Shown here piece by piece: positions 15,455 through 27,239 of a DNA stretch of 64,000 nt. Position 1 is the stretch's first letter. Each line of letters opens with the position of its first letter. The stretch covers positions 6,200,001 to 6,264,000 of the forward strand of contig NZ_CP098740.1 in assembly GCF_026167665.1 (NCBI RefSeq), in the 5' to 3' direction. A program made the position numbers and the translations under genes. Below the pieces are notes generated by a model. It was given only the letters and a program-made list of their open reading frames with translations, was not told the origin of the DNA and ran no database searches. Source of the DNA: Streptomyces drozdowiczii (GTDB lineage: Bacteria > Actinomycetota > Actinomycetes > Streptomycetales > Streptomycetaceae).

Positions 15455-18244
15455 GTGGGTGGCACAGGTCGGTTCCGGGCGAAATTCCACCGCTCCGCCC
15501 GGCGTCCGCAGCGACACGAGGGCGGCCGCCCGGGGGGCGACGCGCCCGCGCCCGCCGAGCCGCCGGGTCGGCGCGGCGCCCCGGGCCGCGGCCTGCGCTC
15601 CCTGTTCGGCGTCCGCACCGTCGCCGGACAGTTCTTCGTCCTCATGCTCGGCATCGTCGTCCTGCTCGACGCCGCCGCCGTCGTCGCCCTCGTCGTACAG
15701 GGCCGGCGCGACAGCATGAGCGCGGCGCGCGCCCAGGCGCTGAGCGTCGCGGAGACCTTCGCCCACGCCCCGGGCGTGGCGGCGGCGCTCGACAGCAAGG
15801 ACCCCACCGCCGTCCTCCAGCCGCGCGCCGAGGAGATCCGGCAGAGCACCGGCGTCGAATACGTCGTGGTGGCCGGCGACAACGGCATCCGGTACACGCA
15901 CCGGGACATTGCGCTCATCGGCAAGAAGATCCCGGGCCCCTACAAGGAAGCGCTCGAAGGAGACGCCGTCACCCGCACCGTCGAGGCCAGCCGGGGCAGA
16001 TCGGTCGCCTCCGCGGTGCCCGTCGAACGCCGGGACGGATCAGTGGCCGGTCTGGTCGCCGTGGGCATCAAGGTCGAGGCCGTGAACAGGCTGGCGTATC
16101 CGAGCGTCCCGCTCACCATCGGTGCCGGGGTCACCGCCCTCGCCCTCACCACGGTCGGCGCCGCCCTGGTCAGCCGCCGGCTCAGCCGCCAGACGCGCGG
16201 CCTCGGCCCGGCCGAGATGACTCGGATGTACGAACACCACGACGCCGTCCTGCACGCCGTGCGCGAGGGCGTCCTCATCATCGGCGCCGACCACCGGCTG
16301 CTGCTCGCCAACGACGAGGCCCGGCGGCTGCTCGACCTCCCGCCCGACGCCGAGGGCCGCGCGGTCACCGACATCGGGCTCGCGTCCGGCACCGCGGAGC
16401 TGCTGGCCTCCGGGCAGGTCGCCACGGACGAGCTGCGGCCCGCCGGGGACCGGCTGCTCGCCGTCAACCTCCGCCCCACCGAGGAGCGCGGCGGCCAGCC
16501 CGGCATGGTCGCCACCCTCCGCGACACCACCGAACTGCGGGCCCTCACCGGCCGCGCGGAGACCGTACGCGAGCGGCTGACGCTCCTCTACCGAGCGGGC
16601 GCCCTGATCGGGACCACCCTCGACGTCACCACCACCGCCCAGGAACTCGCGGACGTCGCCGTCCCCGGATTCGCCGACGGCGTGACGGTCGACCTCGCCG
16701 ACGCCGTCCTGCGCGGCGGGGAGCCGACACCGCCCACCGGCGACACCCTGGAGCTCCGCCGCACCGCCGTCCGCAGCGCCGCCGATGACCACCCGCTCCT
16801 CCCGCCCGGCCACGTCATCGGCTACCGGCCGACCACCGCCGAGGGCCTGGGCACCGGCGTCGGGCACACCTGGATCGTCTCCGACCTGGCCGCCTCCCGG
16901 CCGTGGCGCGACACTGATCCGGAACAGGCCGACCGTGTCCTGCGATACGGCTACCACTCACTCCTCTCCGTCCCGCTGCGCGCCCGGGGCGTCATCCTCG
17001 GCGTCGCCAACTTCTGGCGCGGGCACCACGAGGACCCCTTCGACCTGGACGACCTCTCCTTCGCCGAGGAACTGGTGGCCCGGGCCGCGGTCAGCGTCGA
17101 CAACGCCCGCCGCTACACCCGCGAGCACGAGATGGCCGTCACGCTCCAGCGCAGCCTCCTGCCGCGCGGCCTGCCCGAGCAGAACGCCCTTGACGTCGCC
17201 TACCGCTATCTGCCGGCGCAGGCGGGCGTGGGCGGCGACTGGTTCGACGTGATCCCGCTCTCCGGCGCCCGGGTCGCCCTCGTCGTCGGCGACGTCGTCG
17301 GGCACGGGCTGCACGCGGCGGCCACCATGGGCCGGCTGCGCACGACGGTCCTCAACTTCTCCACGCTCGACCTGGCGCCCGACGAACTCCTCGGCCACCT
17401 GGACGAACTGGTGGTCAGGATGGACCAGGACGAGGAGTCGGGCGGCGCCGCGATCACCGGTGCCACCTGCCTGTACGCGATCTACGACGCCGTGTCCGGC
17501 CGCTGCACGGTCGCCAGGGCCGGCCACCCCGGACCCGCGCTGGTGCTGCCCGACGGCACGGTCAGCTTCCCGGAGATCCCGGCCGGACTGCCCCTCGGGA
17601 TCGGCGGCATGCCCTTCGAGATGACCGAGCTGGACGTCCCCGAGGGCAGCCGCCTCGTCCTGTACACGGACGGCCTGGTGGAGCGCCGGGACCGGGACAT
17701 CGACGACGGCATGGAGCTGCTGCGCCGCTCACTCGCCGACCGCGACCGCACCCCCGAGGAGACCTGCGACGACGTGCTGGAGGCCATGCTGCCCAGCCGC
17801 CCCGGCGACGACGTCGCCCTGCTGGTCGCCCGGACCCGCACCCTGGATCCGTCCCGGCGCGTCGAGTGGGACGTGCCCCCGGACCCCGCCGCGGTCGCCG
17901 GAATCCGTAAGCAGGCCATGCGCTGGCTCTCCGACCGGGGCCTGGACGAGGAGGGCTTCGTCACCGAACTCATCCTGAGCGAGCTGGTCACCAACGCCAT
18001 CCGCTACGGCTCCGAGCCCATCACGGTCCGGCTGCTGTACGACAGGGCCCTGACCTGCGAGGTGTCGGACTGCAGCAGCACCTCCCCGCATCTGCGCTAC
18101 GCCACCACGACGGACGAGGGCGGCCGGGGCCTCTTCCTCGTCGCCCAGTTCGCGGAGCGCTGGGGCGCCAGGTACACCGACCGGGGCAAGGTCATCTGGT
18201 CCGAGCAGACCGTCGGCGGCCCTCCGCCGGCCGGTCTGCTGTAG
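15455..18244 (+). CDS. Membrane sensor PP2C phosphatase with C-terminal HATPase (anti-sigma) domain
   Basis: About 929 residues. Order: first membrane helix (VAGQFFVLMLGIVVLLDAAA), an extracytoplasmic single-Cache/PDC-like sensor (YVVVAGDNGIRYTHRD), second helix (VPLTIGAGVTALALTTVG), PAS, GAF, SpoIIE/PP2C (GVGGDWFDVI, VVGDVVGHGLHAA, VLYTDGLVE, GDDVALLVAR) and an RsbW-like HATPase (ELILSELVTNAIRYGS, GGRGLFLVAQ). It thus combines a CitA-like input with both the phosphatase and the anti-sigma kinase of a partner-switching module. GTG 15455 is the most upstream plausible start, but ribosome-site support is poor and the true start may lie later, before the first helix. It is divergent from kcsA. 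Confidence 0.82.
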   Translation: MGGTGRFRAKFHRSARRPQRHEGGRPGGDAPAPAEPPGRRGAPGRGLRSLFGVRTVAGQFFVLMLGIVVLLDAAAVVALVVQGRRDSMSAARAQALSVAETFAHAPGVAAALDSKDPTAVLQPRAEEIRQSTGVEYVVVAGDNGIRYTHRDIALIGKKIPGPYKEALEGDAVTRTVEASRGRSVASAVPVERRDGSVAGLVAVGIKVEAVNRLAYPSVPLTIGAGVTALALTTVGAALVSRRLSRQTRGLGPAEMTRMYEHHDAVLHAVREGVLIIGADHRLLLANDEARRLLDLPPDAEGRAVTDIGLASGTAELLASGQVATDELRPAGDRLLAVNLRPTEERGGQPGMVATLRDTTELRALTGRAETVRERLTLLYRAGALIGTTLDVTTTAQELADVAVPGFADGVTVDLADAVLRGGEPTPPTGDTLELRRTAVRSAADDHPLLPPGHVIGYRPTTAEGLGTGVGHTWIVSDLAASRPWRDTDPEQADRVLRYGYHSLLSVPLRARGVILGVANFWRGHHEDPFDLDDLSFAEELVARAAVSVDNARRYTREHEMAVTLQRSLLPRGLPEQNALDVAYRYLPAQAGVGGDWFDVIPLSGARVALVVGDVVGHGLHAAATMGRLRTTVLNFSTLDLAPDELLGHLDELVVRMDQDEESGGAAITGATCLYAIYDAVSGRCTVARAGHPGPALVLPDGTVSFPEIPAGLPLGIGGMPFEMTELDVPEGSRLVLYTDGLVERRDRDIDDGMELLRRSLADRDRTPEETCDDVLEAMLPSRPGDDVALLVARTRTLDPSRRVEWDVPPDPAAVAGIRKQAMRWLSDRGLDEEGFVTELILSELVTNAIRYGSEPITVRLLYDRALTCEVSDCSSTSPHLRYATTTDEGGRGLFLVAQFAERWGARYTDRGKVIWSEQTVGGPPPAGLL

Positions 18245-18265
18245 ACGACGTGCCGGACGACGGAC

Positions 18266-18294
18266 GCGGGGCCCGGCGGACTGCCGGGCCCCGC
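18266..18294. terminator. 12-bp stem, bidirectional terminator
   Basis: GCGGGGCCCGGC (18266-18277) and GCCGGGCCCCGC (18283-18294) are perfectly complementary over a GGACT loop, placed between the converging phosphatase and F5/8-domain genes. Confidence 0.75.
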
Positions 18295-18334
18295 GCCGCT
18301 TCACCTCGGGTGCCTCATGTCCTGTGCGCCCCCG

Positions 18335-20556
<2,222 letters not shown>

Positions 20557-20564
20557 GAAGCCGG

Positions 20565-20618
20565 AGAGCGCTCTCTCCGGCGAGGGGGATACTTCACCCC
20601 CGGCTCACGACACGTCAA
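20565..20618 (-). promoter_or_regulatory. Promoter with LacI-type operator GAGAGCGCTCTC
   Basis: On the minus strand a TTGACG (20613-20618) and AAGTAT (20589-20594) pair with 18-base spacing stands in front of the F5/8-domain gene. Just downstream, GAGAGCGCTCTC (20565-20576) is a perfect 12-bp palindrome within a longer CCGGAGAG...CTCTCCGG repeat. GAGCGCTC-centred palindromes are typical LacI-family sites at Streptomyces glycoside hydrolase genes, so sugar-inducible repression is likely. No LacI gene is adjacent. Confidence 0.65.
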
Positions 20619-20981
20619 TAGGTGTGCAGTGACTGCTTGTTCGGGTGGCCTTGCGGACAACAGTTGACGACGGAAAGCTCACGAGTGTCCGTGTTGCGGC
20701 CATCTTGACAGCGCCCACCGCAAGGGAACTGACGAGGCGTCGGTTCAGGTGATGACGGAGCGCGTACGGGGAGTGGGTGAGGCTGCGCTGATCGTTGCCA
20801 CCGCAATCGTCACGCGCGCCCGGCGCACGCGCGGACCCCTCCGCCGCCCACGCCCACGCCAGTTACCGGACATGTTGTTCCCGCCCCGGGGACAGCGGGC
20901 CCGGCCCCTCGCTATCCTCCGGGGCATGAGCCGTGAGCGTGGCGCGAGAAGCACCGCTGACCAGGCACGACGAGGCCCGGG
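20619..20981. other. Divergent intergenic region
   Basis: About 360 bases between the F5/8-domain gene and the XRE regulator. No reading frame here has a ribosome site together with sensible composition. A short repeat of GACG/CGTC steps around 20715-20760 is the only structure noticed; the XRE promoter must lie here but is not obvious. Confidence 0.4.
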
Positions 20982-22424
20982 GTGACCGAGATGACGGGCC
21001 CCGCGCCGGCGGACGCCCGGAGTGCCGAGGCATGGCGGGCGTTCGGCGCCCGGCTCCGTCTCCGGCGCAGGCGGGCCGGTCTCACCCAGGCCCAGGTGGG
21101 CGCCCGGGTCGGCTACGACCACACCGCCATCAGCAAACTCGAACACGGCAGCCGCCGCACCCCGCTTCGGCTGGCCCGCCGCCTGGACCAGCTGCTGAGC
21201 GCCGAGGGCGACCTCGTCGCCGCCTGCGAGGAGGCCGAGGAGCGGGAGCGGGCCGAGGTGCTGCCGGTCGCCCCCGGGCCGCTGCCCGATCCGGTCCGGC
21301 AGGGCCCGCTCCCCGGCGAACCCGCGGGCGCCGAGCTGTCGGCGATGCTCCCGCCGGGGACCGTCCTGCCCGGGCGGCTGCCCGCGTACGGCCTCGTCTG
21401 CCCGCTGCACGGGCGCGACGGCTGCGTGGTCCCCGCGCTCCCGGACGTCGTCGCCCTGCACGCGCGGTTCTGCGCCCTGGGGCCCGACGCCGCCGGCCAC
21501 CCCGCCCTGGACACCGAAACGGTGCACGCCCTGACCGCGCTGCTCGCCGTCTGCCTGCGTGCCGACGAGGAGCGCGCCTGGCCCGGGGCCACCGCCGTGG
21601 TCGAGCGCACCCTGCACGCGATGCTCCGCTGGATGGCGCTCCCGGCCGCCCCGTACCAACGCCAACTCGCGCCCCTGGCAGCCGAGTACGCGCAGTCGGC
21701 GGGGTGCCTCAGGCTGCTGTGGGGCCGCAACGGGACGGCGATGGCCTGGCTGGACCGGTCCCTGGTGTGGGCGGCCGTGTCCGGCCATGTCGGCGTGCGG
21801 GTCGCGGCGCTCAGCGACATGAGCACCCTCGCCCGGCTCGAGGGCGACGGGCCCTCGGCCCTCGCGTACGGCGAAGCCATCCACGCGGCCGCGGCGGGCC
21901 GGCCCTGGGCGGGGGCCATGAGCGATCTGTACCAGGCGCGCGGCCACGCGGTGCGCGGTGACGCGGGCCGCACCCTGCACCACATCGCCCGGGCCTGGTC
22001 GCAGATGGACCTGGCCGATGAGGGGGACGAGGCGGAGGCGCCCTGGCTCTCCGTCGCCTCCGTGCGCCTGCGGGTGGAGTCGGGTGCGGCGGGCGCCCTG
22101 CGCGACCTCGCCGCCGCGACGGGGGAGCGCCGGTACGCGCTGCGGGCCCTGGACGCGGTCGGCAGCGCGATCCGGCTGCTGCCGCCGGGCCTGCACTCGG
22201 CCCGCAGACTGTTCCTGGCCCGCGCGGCGGACGCCTACGTCTGCGCGGGCGAACCCGCAGCCGCCTCGGCGGTGGCGGGACCGGTCCTGGACAGCACCGA
22301 GGTGCACCCGGCGACCCTGCTCGGCCAGGAGCTGCGCGGACTCCACGGACGGCTGACCGGCCGCGCCGACGGGCGCGCGGAGACCGAGGACTTCGTCCGC
22401 AGACTGGCCGCCGTCGTCCACTGA
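20982..22424 (+). CDS. XRE-family regulator with long helical C-terminus
   Basis: 480 residues. The N-terminal helix-turn-helix is clear (RLRLRRRRAGLTQAQVGARVGYDHTAISKLEHGSRRTP, about residues 25-62). The rest is alanine-rich and helical, resembling the tetratricopeptide-like C-termini of Streptomyces XRE regulators that control development or secondary metabolism. Two cysteines sit in LVCPLHGRDGCVVP. Starts at GTG 20982 or ATG 20991 are equally possible. No DUF397 or WhiJ/BldB-type small partner gene is next to it, and its targets are unknown. Confidence 0.78.
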   Translation: MTEMTGPAPADARSAEAWRAFGARLRLRRRRAGLTQAQVGARVGYDHTAISKLEHGSRRTPLRLARRLDQLLSAEGDLVAACEEAEERERAEVLPVAPGPLPDPVRQGPLPGEPAGAELSAMLPPGTVLPGRLPAYGLVCPLHGRDGCVVPALPDVVALHARFCALGPDAAGHPALDTETVHALTALLAVCLRADEERAWPGATAVVERTLHAMLRWMALPAAPYQRQLAPLAAEYAQSAGCLRLLWGRNGTAMAWLDRSLVWAAVSGHVGVRVAALSDMSTLARLEGDGPSALAYGEAIHAAAAGRPWAGAMSDLYQARGHAVRGDAGRTLHHIARAWSQMDLADEGDEAEAPWLSVASVRLRVESGAAGALRDLAAATGERRYALRALDAVGSAIRLLPPGLHSARRLFLARAADAYVCAGEPAAASAVAGPVLDSTEVHPATLLGQELRGLHGRLTGRADGRAETEDFVRRLAAVVH

Positions 22425-22439
22425 GCACGGACGACGGCA

Positions 22440-22472
22440 GGGGGCGGGACGTGTGGACCACGCCCCGCCCCC
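22440..22472. terminator. Bidirectional terminator between XRE gene and protease
   Basis: GGGGGCGGG-A-CGTG (22440-22453) pairs with CACG-C-CCCGCCCCC (22459-22472) with one internal mismatch and a five-base loop. It sits in the 65-base gap between two converging genes. Confidence 0.7.
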
Positions 22473-22489
22473 GTGTACGCGCCGGTGGA

Positions 22490-25400
22490 TCAGCTCACGT
22501 CGAGGGCGACATCGTCCACGACGAAGCTGGTCTGCAAGTAGGCGTCCTCCTTACTGGTGAAGCCCAGCGTCACGGTCTGCCCGGCCGCCGACGCGACGTC
22601 GAAGGTCTTCAGCACATAGCCGTTGGTGGCGTCGAGATTCGAGTACGTGGCCAGCGTCCGGGACCCCAGCTTCACGGTGAACGTGTCGTACGCGTTCCCG
22701 TCGGGCGTCTCGGCGGTGTCGGTGCGCAGGTAGAACGACAGCCGGTACGTCGAGCAGCCGGCCGGAACGGTCAGCGACTGGGTGGCGGTGTCGCTGTGGG
22801 TGCTGCCCCAGCCGCCGAACCACGCCTGGTACGAGCCGCTGTGCGCGGGCTTCTCGGAGGTCCGGTTGTTGATGACACCGTCGGTCTGGGTCCAGGGCGA
22901 AGTCCCGTTCTCGAAGCCGCCGTTGGCCACCACCTGCCGGGGCTGGCAGCTGCCGCCGCCACCGACCACCAGCGAGTACGTGGTGGTGTGGGTGGCCGTG
23001 CCGGTGCCGGTCACGGTGAGCGTGTACGTACCCGCCGCGGCCTGGGCGCTCGCGGAGACCGTCATGGTGGCCGACGAGCCCGACTGCACGGAGGCGGGCG
23101 AGAAGGAGACGGTGACACCGCTCGGCGCACCGGACGCCGTCAGCCGCACGCTCTGCGCGGAGCCGCCGGTGGTGGCCGTGGACACGGTCGCGGTGACCGA
23201 GGAGCCGGGCTGGACGCTGCCCGAGACCGGGTTCACCGAGACGGAGAAGTCGTCGGCCGGCGCGGTGGAGCCGACCGCCGTCTTCCACAGCGTGTACGCG
23301 ACCCCGTCGGCGCTGCGGTCGAGGGCGGTGGCGTTGATGTTGGAGGTGGTGTCGCAGGACTGGTGGTAGCACGGGTCGTACGAACGGCCTGCCGTGCCGC
23401 CCCACTTGGCCGCCTGCGCCGAGGTCTTGGTGTCACTGGCACCGGTGGCGTAGCCGGAGGTGGCGATCCCGCCCTGCTGGAAGGAGTAGTCGTCGGAGCG
23501 GCCCTGGCCCTCCACGTTCTCCTCCGGGGCGAGCCCGAGCGAGGTCCAGTACTCCTTCATCGGCGCCGAGGCGGCCGAGTTGAGGTTGTTGATGAAGTAG
23601 CCGCCGTTGACCGAGGCGACCATGTCGAAGTTGTAGTACGCGGTGATGGCGCTGCGCTGCGCCGAACTCAGCTGGCTGACGTAGTACTTGGAGCCCTGGA
23701 GCCCCTGCTCCTCGCCGTTCCACCAGGCGAACCGGACGTGCTTGGTCATGGTGGGGTTCTGCTGGGCCAGGGCGAGCGCGTTCTCCAGCAGGGTCGCCGA
23801 GCCGGAGCCGTTGTCGTTGATACCGGGCCCGGCGGAGACGCTGTCCAGGTGGGCGCCGAACATCACGGTGCTGCCGGAGGGCCCGCCCGGCCAGTCCGCG
23901 ATGAGGTTCTTGCCGGTGTAGGTGCAGGTGGCGCAGGTCTGCTCGGTGACGGTGTAACCGGCCGCCTGGAGCTTGCCCTTCACATAGGCGAGCGAGGCGT
24001 TGTACCCGCTGCTGCCGGCCCGCCGGTTGCCGCCGTTCTGCGAGGCGAGGGTGTTGAACTGGGTGAGGTGGGCCTGCACATTGGCGACGCTGATGTCGGG
24101 CGCGGTGCCGCCGGGGTTGCCGCCGCCGTCGTTGACGGTCAGCGTGTACTGGGCGGTGTGCTCCTGGGTGCCCGCGCCCTTCACGGTGAAGGTGTACGCG
24201 CCGGGGGCGGCGGCCGAGGTGGTCGACACGTTCATCGTGGACGTGGCGCCGGACTGCACCGAGGACGGGCTGAAGGAGACGTTCACGCCGGCGGGCAGGC
24301 CGCTCGCGGAGAGGTTCACCGTCTGGGCGCCGCCGGACGAGATCGTCGTACGGACGGTGGACGTCACCGAGCTGCCGGGCTTCACCGAGCCGGAGGCCGG
24401 GTCCAGGGACAGCGAGAAGTCGTTGTTGCCGCTCGGCGAGCAGGTCGGGTCGCCGCTCTGGGCGGGCACGCTGACCGCGTCCCACGCCGCCTTCGTGCGG
24501 TTGTACAGCGTGCAGGTGGCGTCGAGGTTCTTGGCCGCGGTGAGGGTGGTCGTGCGGTAGCGCTTGTACGTCATGCCGCTGGTCTTCAGGAGCATGCCGC
24601 CGTAGAACACCTTGCCGGCGCTCTGGATGCCCACGCCGGTCACCGAGGAGTTGTTGCAGGTGGGGCTGGAGGGCTTGCCGCCACCGGGGCTGGAGCCCTC
24701 GGCGAGCAGATAGAACCAGTGGTTGAGGGGCCCGGCCGCCGCGTGCTCCTCGGTGCTGGGTATGGAGGAGCTGTAGCAGTTCGGGTCGCCGATCTGGCCG
24801 GGGTTGTACATGATCCGGATCGGCCCGTTGCCGACGAGGTTGATCTTCTCGCCTACGGTGTAGTCCGGGTCGTCGTACGGGGCCAGCTCGTTGGTGTACG
24901 CCTCGGTCAGCGCGCCCATGATGTCACCGGTGGCCTCGCCGAGCCCGGACTCGTTGTTGGCGCCGCCCGGGGTGTACTGGTCGATGCCGTGGCCGAACTC
25001 GTGGCCCACGACGTCCATCGCGCCGATCCACTGGTTGGCCTGGTTGTGGCCGATGGAGACGGTGGAGCCGTCCCAGTACGCGTTGACGTCGTTGAGGCCG
25101 ACCTTGACCGGCCAGCTACGCCCGTTGCCGTCGTGGCCGTTGCGCCCGAGCCAGTCGCGCAGCATGTCCCACTCGTGCTGGGCCGCCCACATGACGTCGA
25201 CGCAGCCGGTCTCCTTGCTGGACGCGTTGCCGGTGCCCCAGGAGTCGGTGGACTTGGTGAACACACCGCCGGTGCTGTAGTCGGCACAGCTGAGGCCGGG
25301 GCGGTTCGGGTCGCGGAGCGAGTAACTGCTACCCGACGACGTGGTGTTGATGGTGAGCGGGTTGGGGCCGTTCCACTGGCTGTTGCCGGTGCCGGCCCGG

Positions 25401-25987
25401 ACGTCGTCGTAGCTGTCGATGACGGCGCCGGTGCCCGCGTCCACGAAGACGTGCAGCCGGCTCGGCGCCTTCGCGGTCCGGCCGGTGAGCACGGTCTCCC
25501 AGGCGAGCCGGGAGCGCTTGCCGGTGGCCCGTACGACCAGCCGGTGGCTCTCGACCTCGTCCACCGTGCGCAGTCGCTTGCGGGAGGCGGCCTCGGCGGC
25601 CTTCGCGGAGACGGTCGCGGTGGTGGGCACGTTGATGCGCCGCGACACCGCCGACTGAGAACCGCGCACCCGGCCCTTGGAGTCGGCCACCACGACCGCG
25701 TCCCCGCCGACCACGGGCAGGCCGCGGTAGGTGCGCTCGTACGCGACGGAGTAGAGGCCGTTGATCCACGGGGTGACCATCCGGCGCTCGTAGCGCTCCT
25801 CCGGCCCCTTGGCCAGGGTGTCGAGCCCGCTGGCCGCGGCCTTGTCGGCGGCCGAGACGGCGGTGGTGAGCGCCTTGGGGGCGGGCGGCGGTGCGGGGTC
25901 CGCCGAGGCGGACGGGCCGCTGACGGCGACCAGCATCCCGGCGAGGACGGCCAGGGTCGTCCCGGCCGTCATCGGTCTGCGTTTCAT
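22490..25987 (-). CDS. Secreted fusion of M4 (thermolysin) endopeptidase and M28 aminopeptidase
   Basis: A single unbroken frame of 1165 residues. Order: signal peptide ([20 protein letters not shown]...SASA), FTP-type propeptide, M4 catalytic domain with [11 protein letters not shown] near residue 328 and the third zinc ligand in [14 protein letters not shown], an Ig-like module (about 522-615, [19 protein letters not shown]), an M28 domain with all five zinc-ligand positions (GAHLDS near 711, NDNGSG, NGEEQG near 758, NFDMVA, CYHQSC), a second, similar Ig-like module (about 912-1005, [19 protein letters not shown]) and a C-terminal jelly-roll-like domain ([12 protein letters not shown]). It should combine internal cleavage with removal of N-terminal residues outside the cell. 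ATG 25987 follows AGGAG. Confidence 0.9.
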   Translation of the reverse strand: MKRRPMTAGTTLAVLAGMLVAVSGPSASADPAPPPAPKALTTAVSAADKAAASGLDTLAKGPEERYERRMVTPWINGLYSVAYERTYRGLPVVGGDAVVVADSKGRVRGSQSAVSRRINVPTTATVSAKAAEAASRKRLRTVDEVESHRLVVRATGKRSRLAWETVLTGRTAKAPSRLHVFVDAGTGAVIDSYDDVRAGTGNSQWNGPNPLTINTTSSGSSYSLRDPNRPGLSCADYSTGGVFTKSTDSWGTGNASSKETGCVDVMWAAQHEWDMLRDWLGRNGHDGNGRSWPVKVGLNDVNAYWDGSTVSIGHNQANQWIGAMDVVGHEFGHGIDQYTPGGANNESGLGEATGDIMGALTEAYTNELAPYDDPDYTVGEKINLVGNGPIRIMYNPGQIGDPNCYSSSIPSTEEHAAAGPLNHWFYLLAEGSSPGGGKPSSPTCNNSSVTGVGIQSAGKVFYGGMLLKTSGMTYKRYRTTTLTAAKNLDATCTLYNRTKAAWDAVSVPAQSGDPTCSPSGNNDFSLSLDPASGSVKPGSSVTSTVRTTISSGGAQTVNLSASGLPAGVNVSFSPSSVQSGATSTMNVSTTSAAAPGAYTFTVKGAGTQEHTAQYTLTVNDGGGNPGGTAPDISVANVQAHLTQFNTLASQNGGNRRAGSSGYNASLAYVKGKLQAAGYTVTEQTCATCTYTGKNLIADWPGGPSGSTVMFGAHLDSVSAGPGINDNGSGSATLLENALALAQQNPTMTKHVRFAWWNGEEQGLQGSKYYVSQLSSAQRSAITAYYNFDMVASVNGGYFINNLNSAASAPMKEYWTSLGLAPEENVEGQGRSDDYSFQQGGIATSGYATGASDTKTSAQAAKWGGTAGRSYDPCYHQSCDTTSNINATALDRSADGVAYTLWKTAVGSTAPADDFSVSVNPVSGSVQPGSSVTATVSTATTGGSAQSVRLTASGAPSGVTVSFSPASVQSGSSATMTVSASAQAAAGTYTLTVTGTGTATHTTTYSLVVGGGGSCQPRQVVANGGFENGTSPWTQTDGVINNRTSEKPAHSGSYQAWFGGWGSTHSDTATQSLTVPAGCSTYRLSFYLRTDTAETPDGNAYDTFTVKLGSRTLATYSNLDATNGYVLKTFDVASAAGQTVTLGFTSKEDAYLQTSFVVDDVALDVS

Positions 25988-26318
25988 CGAGGCTCCTCGT
26001 GGTGTCCGTGAACGAGCGACCGAACACTCACATGTGGTCATGACCCCGTCAACGAACTGCGAGCGCCCGCAGGGGAGTTGGCAAGTCTCGTCAAGTCGGG
26101 CGGACGCGCCACGGAAGCGCACGCGAAAGAAAGGGGATGGACAGGCGGGGAGGCGGAAGTTATTCTGCACTCTCACCAGAACGGCGATCTACACGCAACT
26201 GTCGAAGCGAGCATATCACTGAATCGGCAAGCGCACAAGCACTTCTGGCCCTCCTTCACGCAGACCCGTTTCACGCGGACCCTTCTCCTCGCTCGAACCC
26301 ACAAGGAAGGCACACGCC
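25988..26318. other. Divergent intergenic region with lower GC
   Basis: About 330 bases between the protease and the aldo/keto reductase pair. The stretch around 26105-26270 has noticeably more A/T than the neighbours and must hold the promoters of both units. No convincing operator, structured RNA or small gene was seen. Confidence 0.4.
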
Positions 26319-27239
26319 TTGACCTCGCACTCCCTCAGCGCAGCGGCAGCCGGCACCTGGCGGCTCGGTGATCTGACCGTCAACCGGATGGGCTTCGGCG
26401 CCATGCGGCTGACCCAGAACGGCCGGGCGTTCAGCGACGACCGCACCCCGCACGACCGTGACCGTGCCGTCGCGGTGCTGCGCCGCGCCGTCGAGCTGGG
26501 CGTGAACCACATCGACACGGCCGCCTTCTACTTCTCGCCCCTGCGCTCCGCCAACGAGCTGATCAACCGGGCGCTCGGCCCCTACCCGGACGACCTGGTC
26601 ATCACCACCAAGGTGGGCCCGGGCCGCGGCCCCTCGGGCGACTGGCTCGACTGGGCCCGCCCCGAGCAGCTGCGCGGCCAGGTGCAGGAGAACATCCGTC
26701 AGCTCGGCCGCGACCACCTCGACGTCGTCAACCTCCGGATGAACGGCAACCGTCCGGTCTCCGACCTCTTCGGCGCCCTGGCCGAACTGCGCGAGGAAGG
26801 GCTCATCCGCCACCTGGGCCTCTCCAACGTCTGGCCGGAGCAGATCACCGAGGCCCGGGCCATCGCCCCCGTCGTCTGCGTCCAGAACCGCTACGGCATC
26901 GGCGAGCGGCGCGCCGACTCCCAGGAGGTCCTGCGCCTGTGCGGTGAACTGGGCATCGCCTTCGTCCCCTTCTTCGCCATCGCGGGCGCCGGCCGCGAGT
27001 CCGGGGCCGTCCCGGAGCACGAGGAGGTGCTCGACGTGGCCCGCGCCCACGACGCGTCGCCCGCCCAGATCCGGCTGGCGTGGACCCTCCGGCAGGGCCC
27101 GCACGTCCTGGCCATCCCGGGCACCGGCAACCCGGCCCACCTGGAGGCCAATGTGGCGGCGGGCGCCCTGCGGCTGACCGATGAGGAGACGGCCCGCCTC
27201 ACCGCGCTCGGCCGGGCCACCGGGGCGGACGTAGCATGA
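26319..27239 (+). CDS. Aldo/keto reductase (first of a coupled pair)
   Basis: NADPH-dependent oxidoreductase of 306 residues. The (beta/alpha)8 signatures are visible: NRMGFGAMRL at the N-terminus, catalytic Asp and Tyr in HIDTAAFYFSP, the Lys in VITTKVGPG, RHLGLSNVWPEQ, and the cofactor segment LAIPGTGNPAHLEAN. The substrate is not inferable. TTG 26319 behind AAGGAAGG is preferred because no ATG is available before the fold. Its stop overlaps the next start as ATGA, so the two reductases are translationally coupled. Confidence 0.85.
   Translation: MTSHSLSAAAAGTWRLGDLTVNRMGFGAMRLTQNGRAFSDDRTPHDRDRAVAVLRRAVELGVNHIDTAAFYFSPLRSANELINRALGPYPDDLVITTKVGPGRGPSGDWLDWARPEQLRGQVQENIRQLGRDHLDVVNLRMNGNRPVSDLFGALAELREEGLIRHLGLSNVWPEQITEARAIAPVVCVQNRYGIGERRADSQEVLRLCGELGIAFVPFFAIAGAGRESGAVPEHEEVLDVARAHDASPAQIRLAWTLRQGPHVLAIPGTGNPAHLEANVAAGALRLTDEETARLTALGRATGADVA

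Noticed and set aside
20745..22421. Long minus-strand frame opposite the XRE regulator
   Set aside because: Codon-position shadow of the XRE gene: Arg/Gly/Ala-rich, no motifs, no ribosome site.
22451..26011. 1186-codon plus-strand frame opposite the M4-M28 protease
   Set aside because: Val/Gly/Arg shadow of the protease with no recognisable domain.
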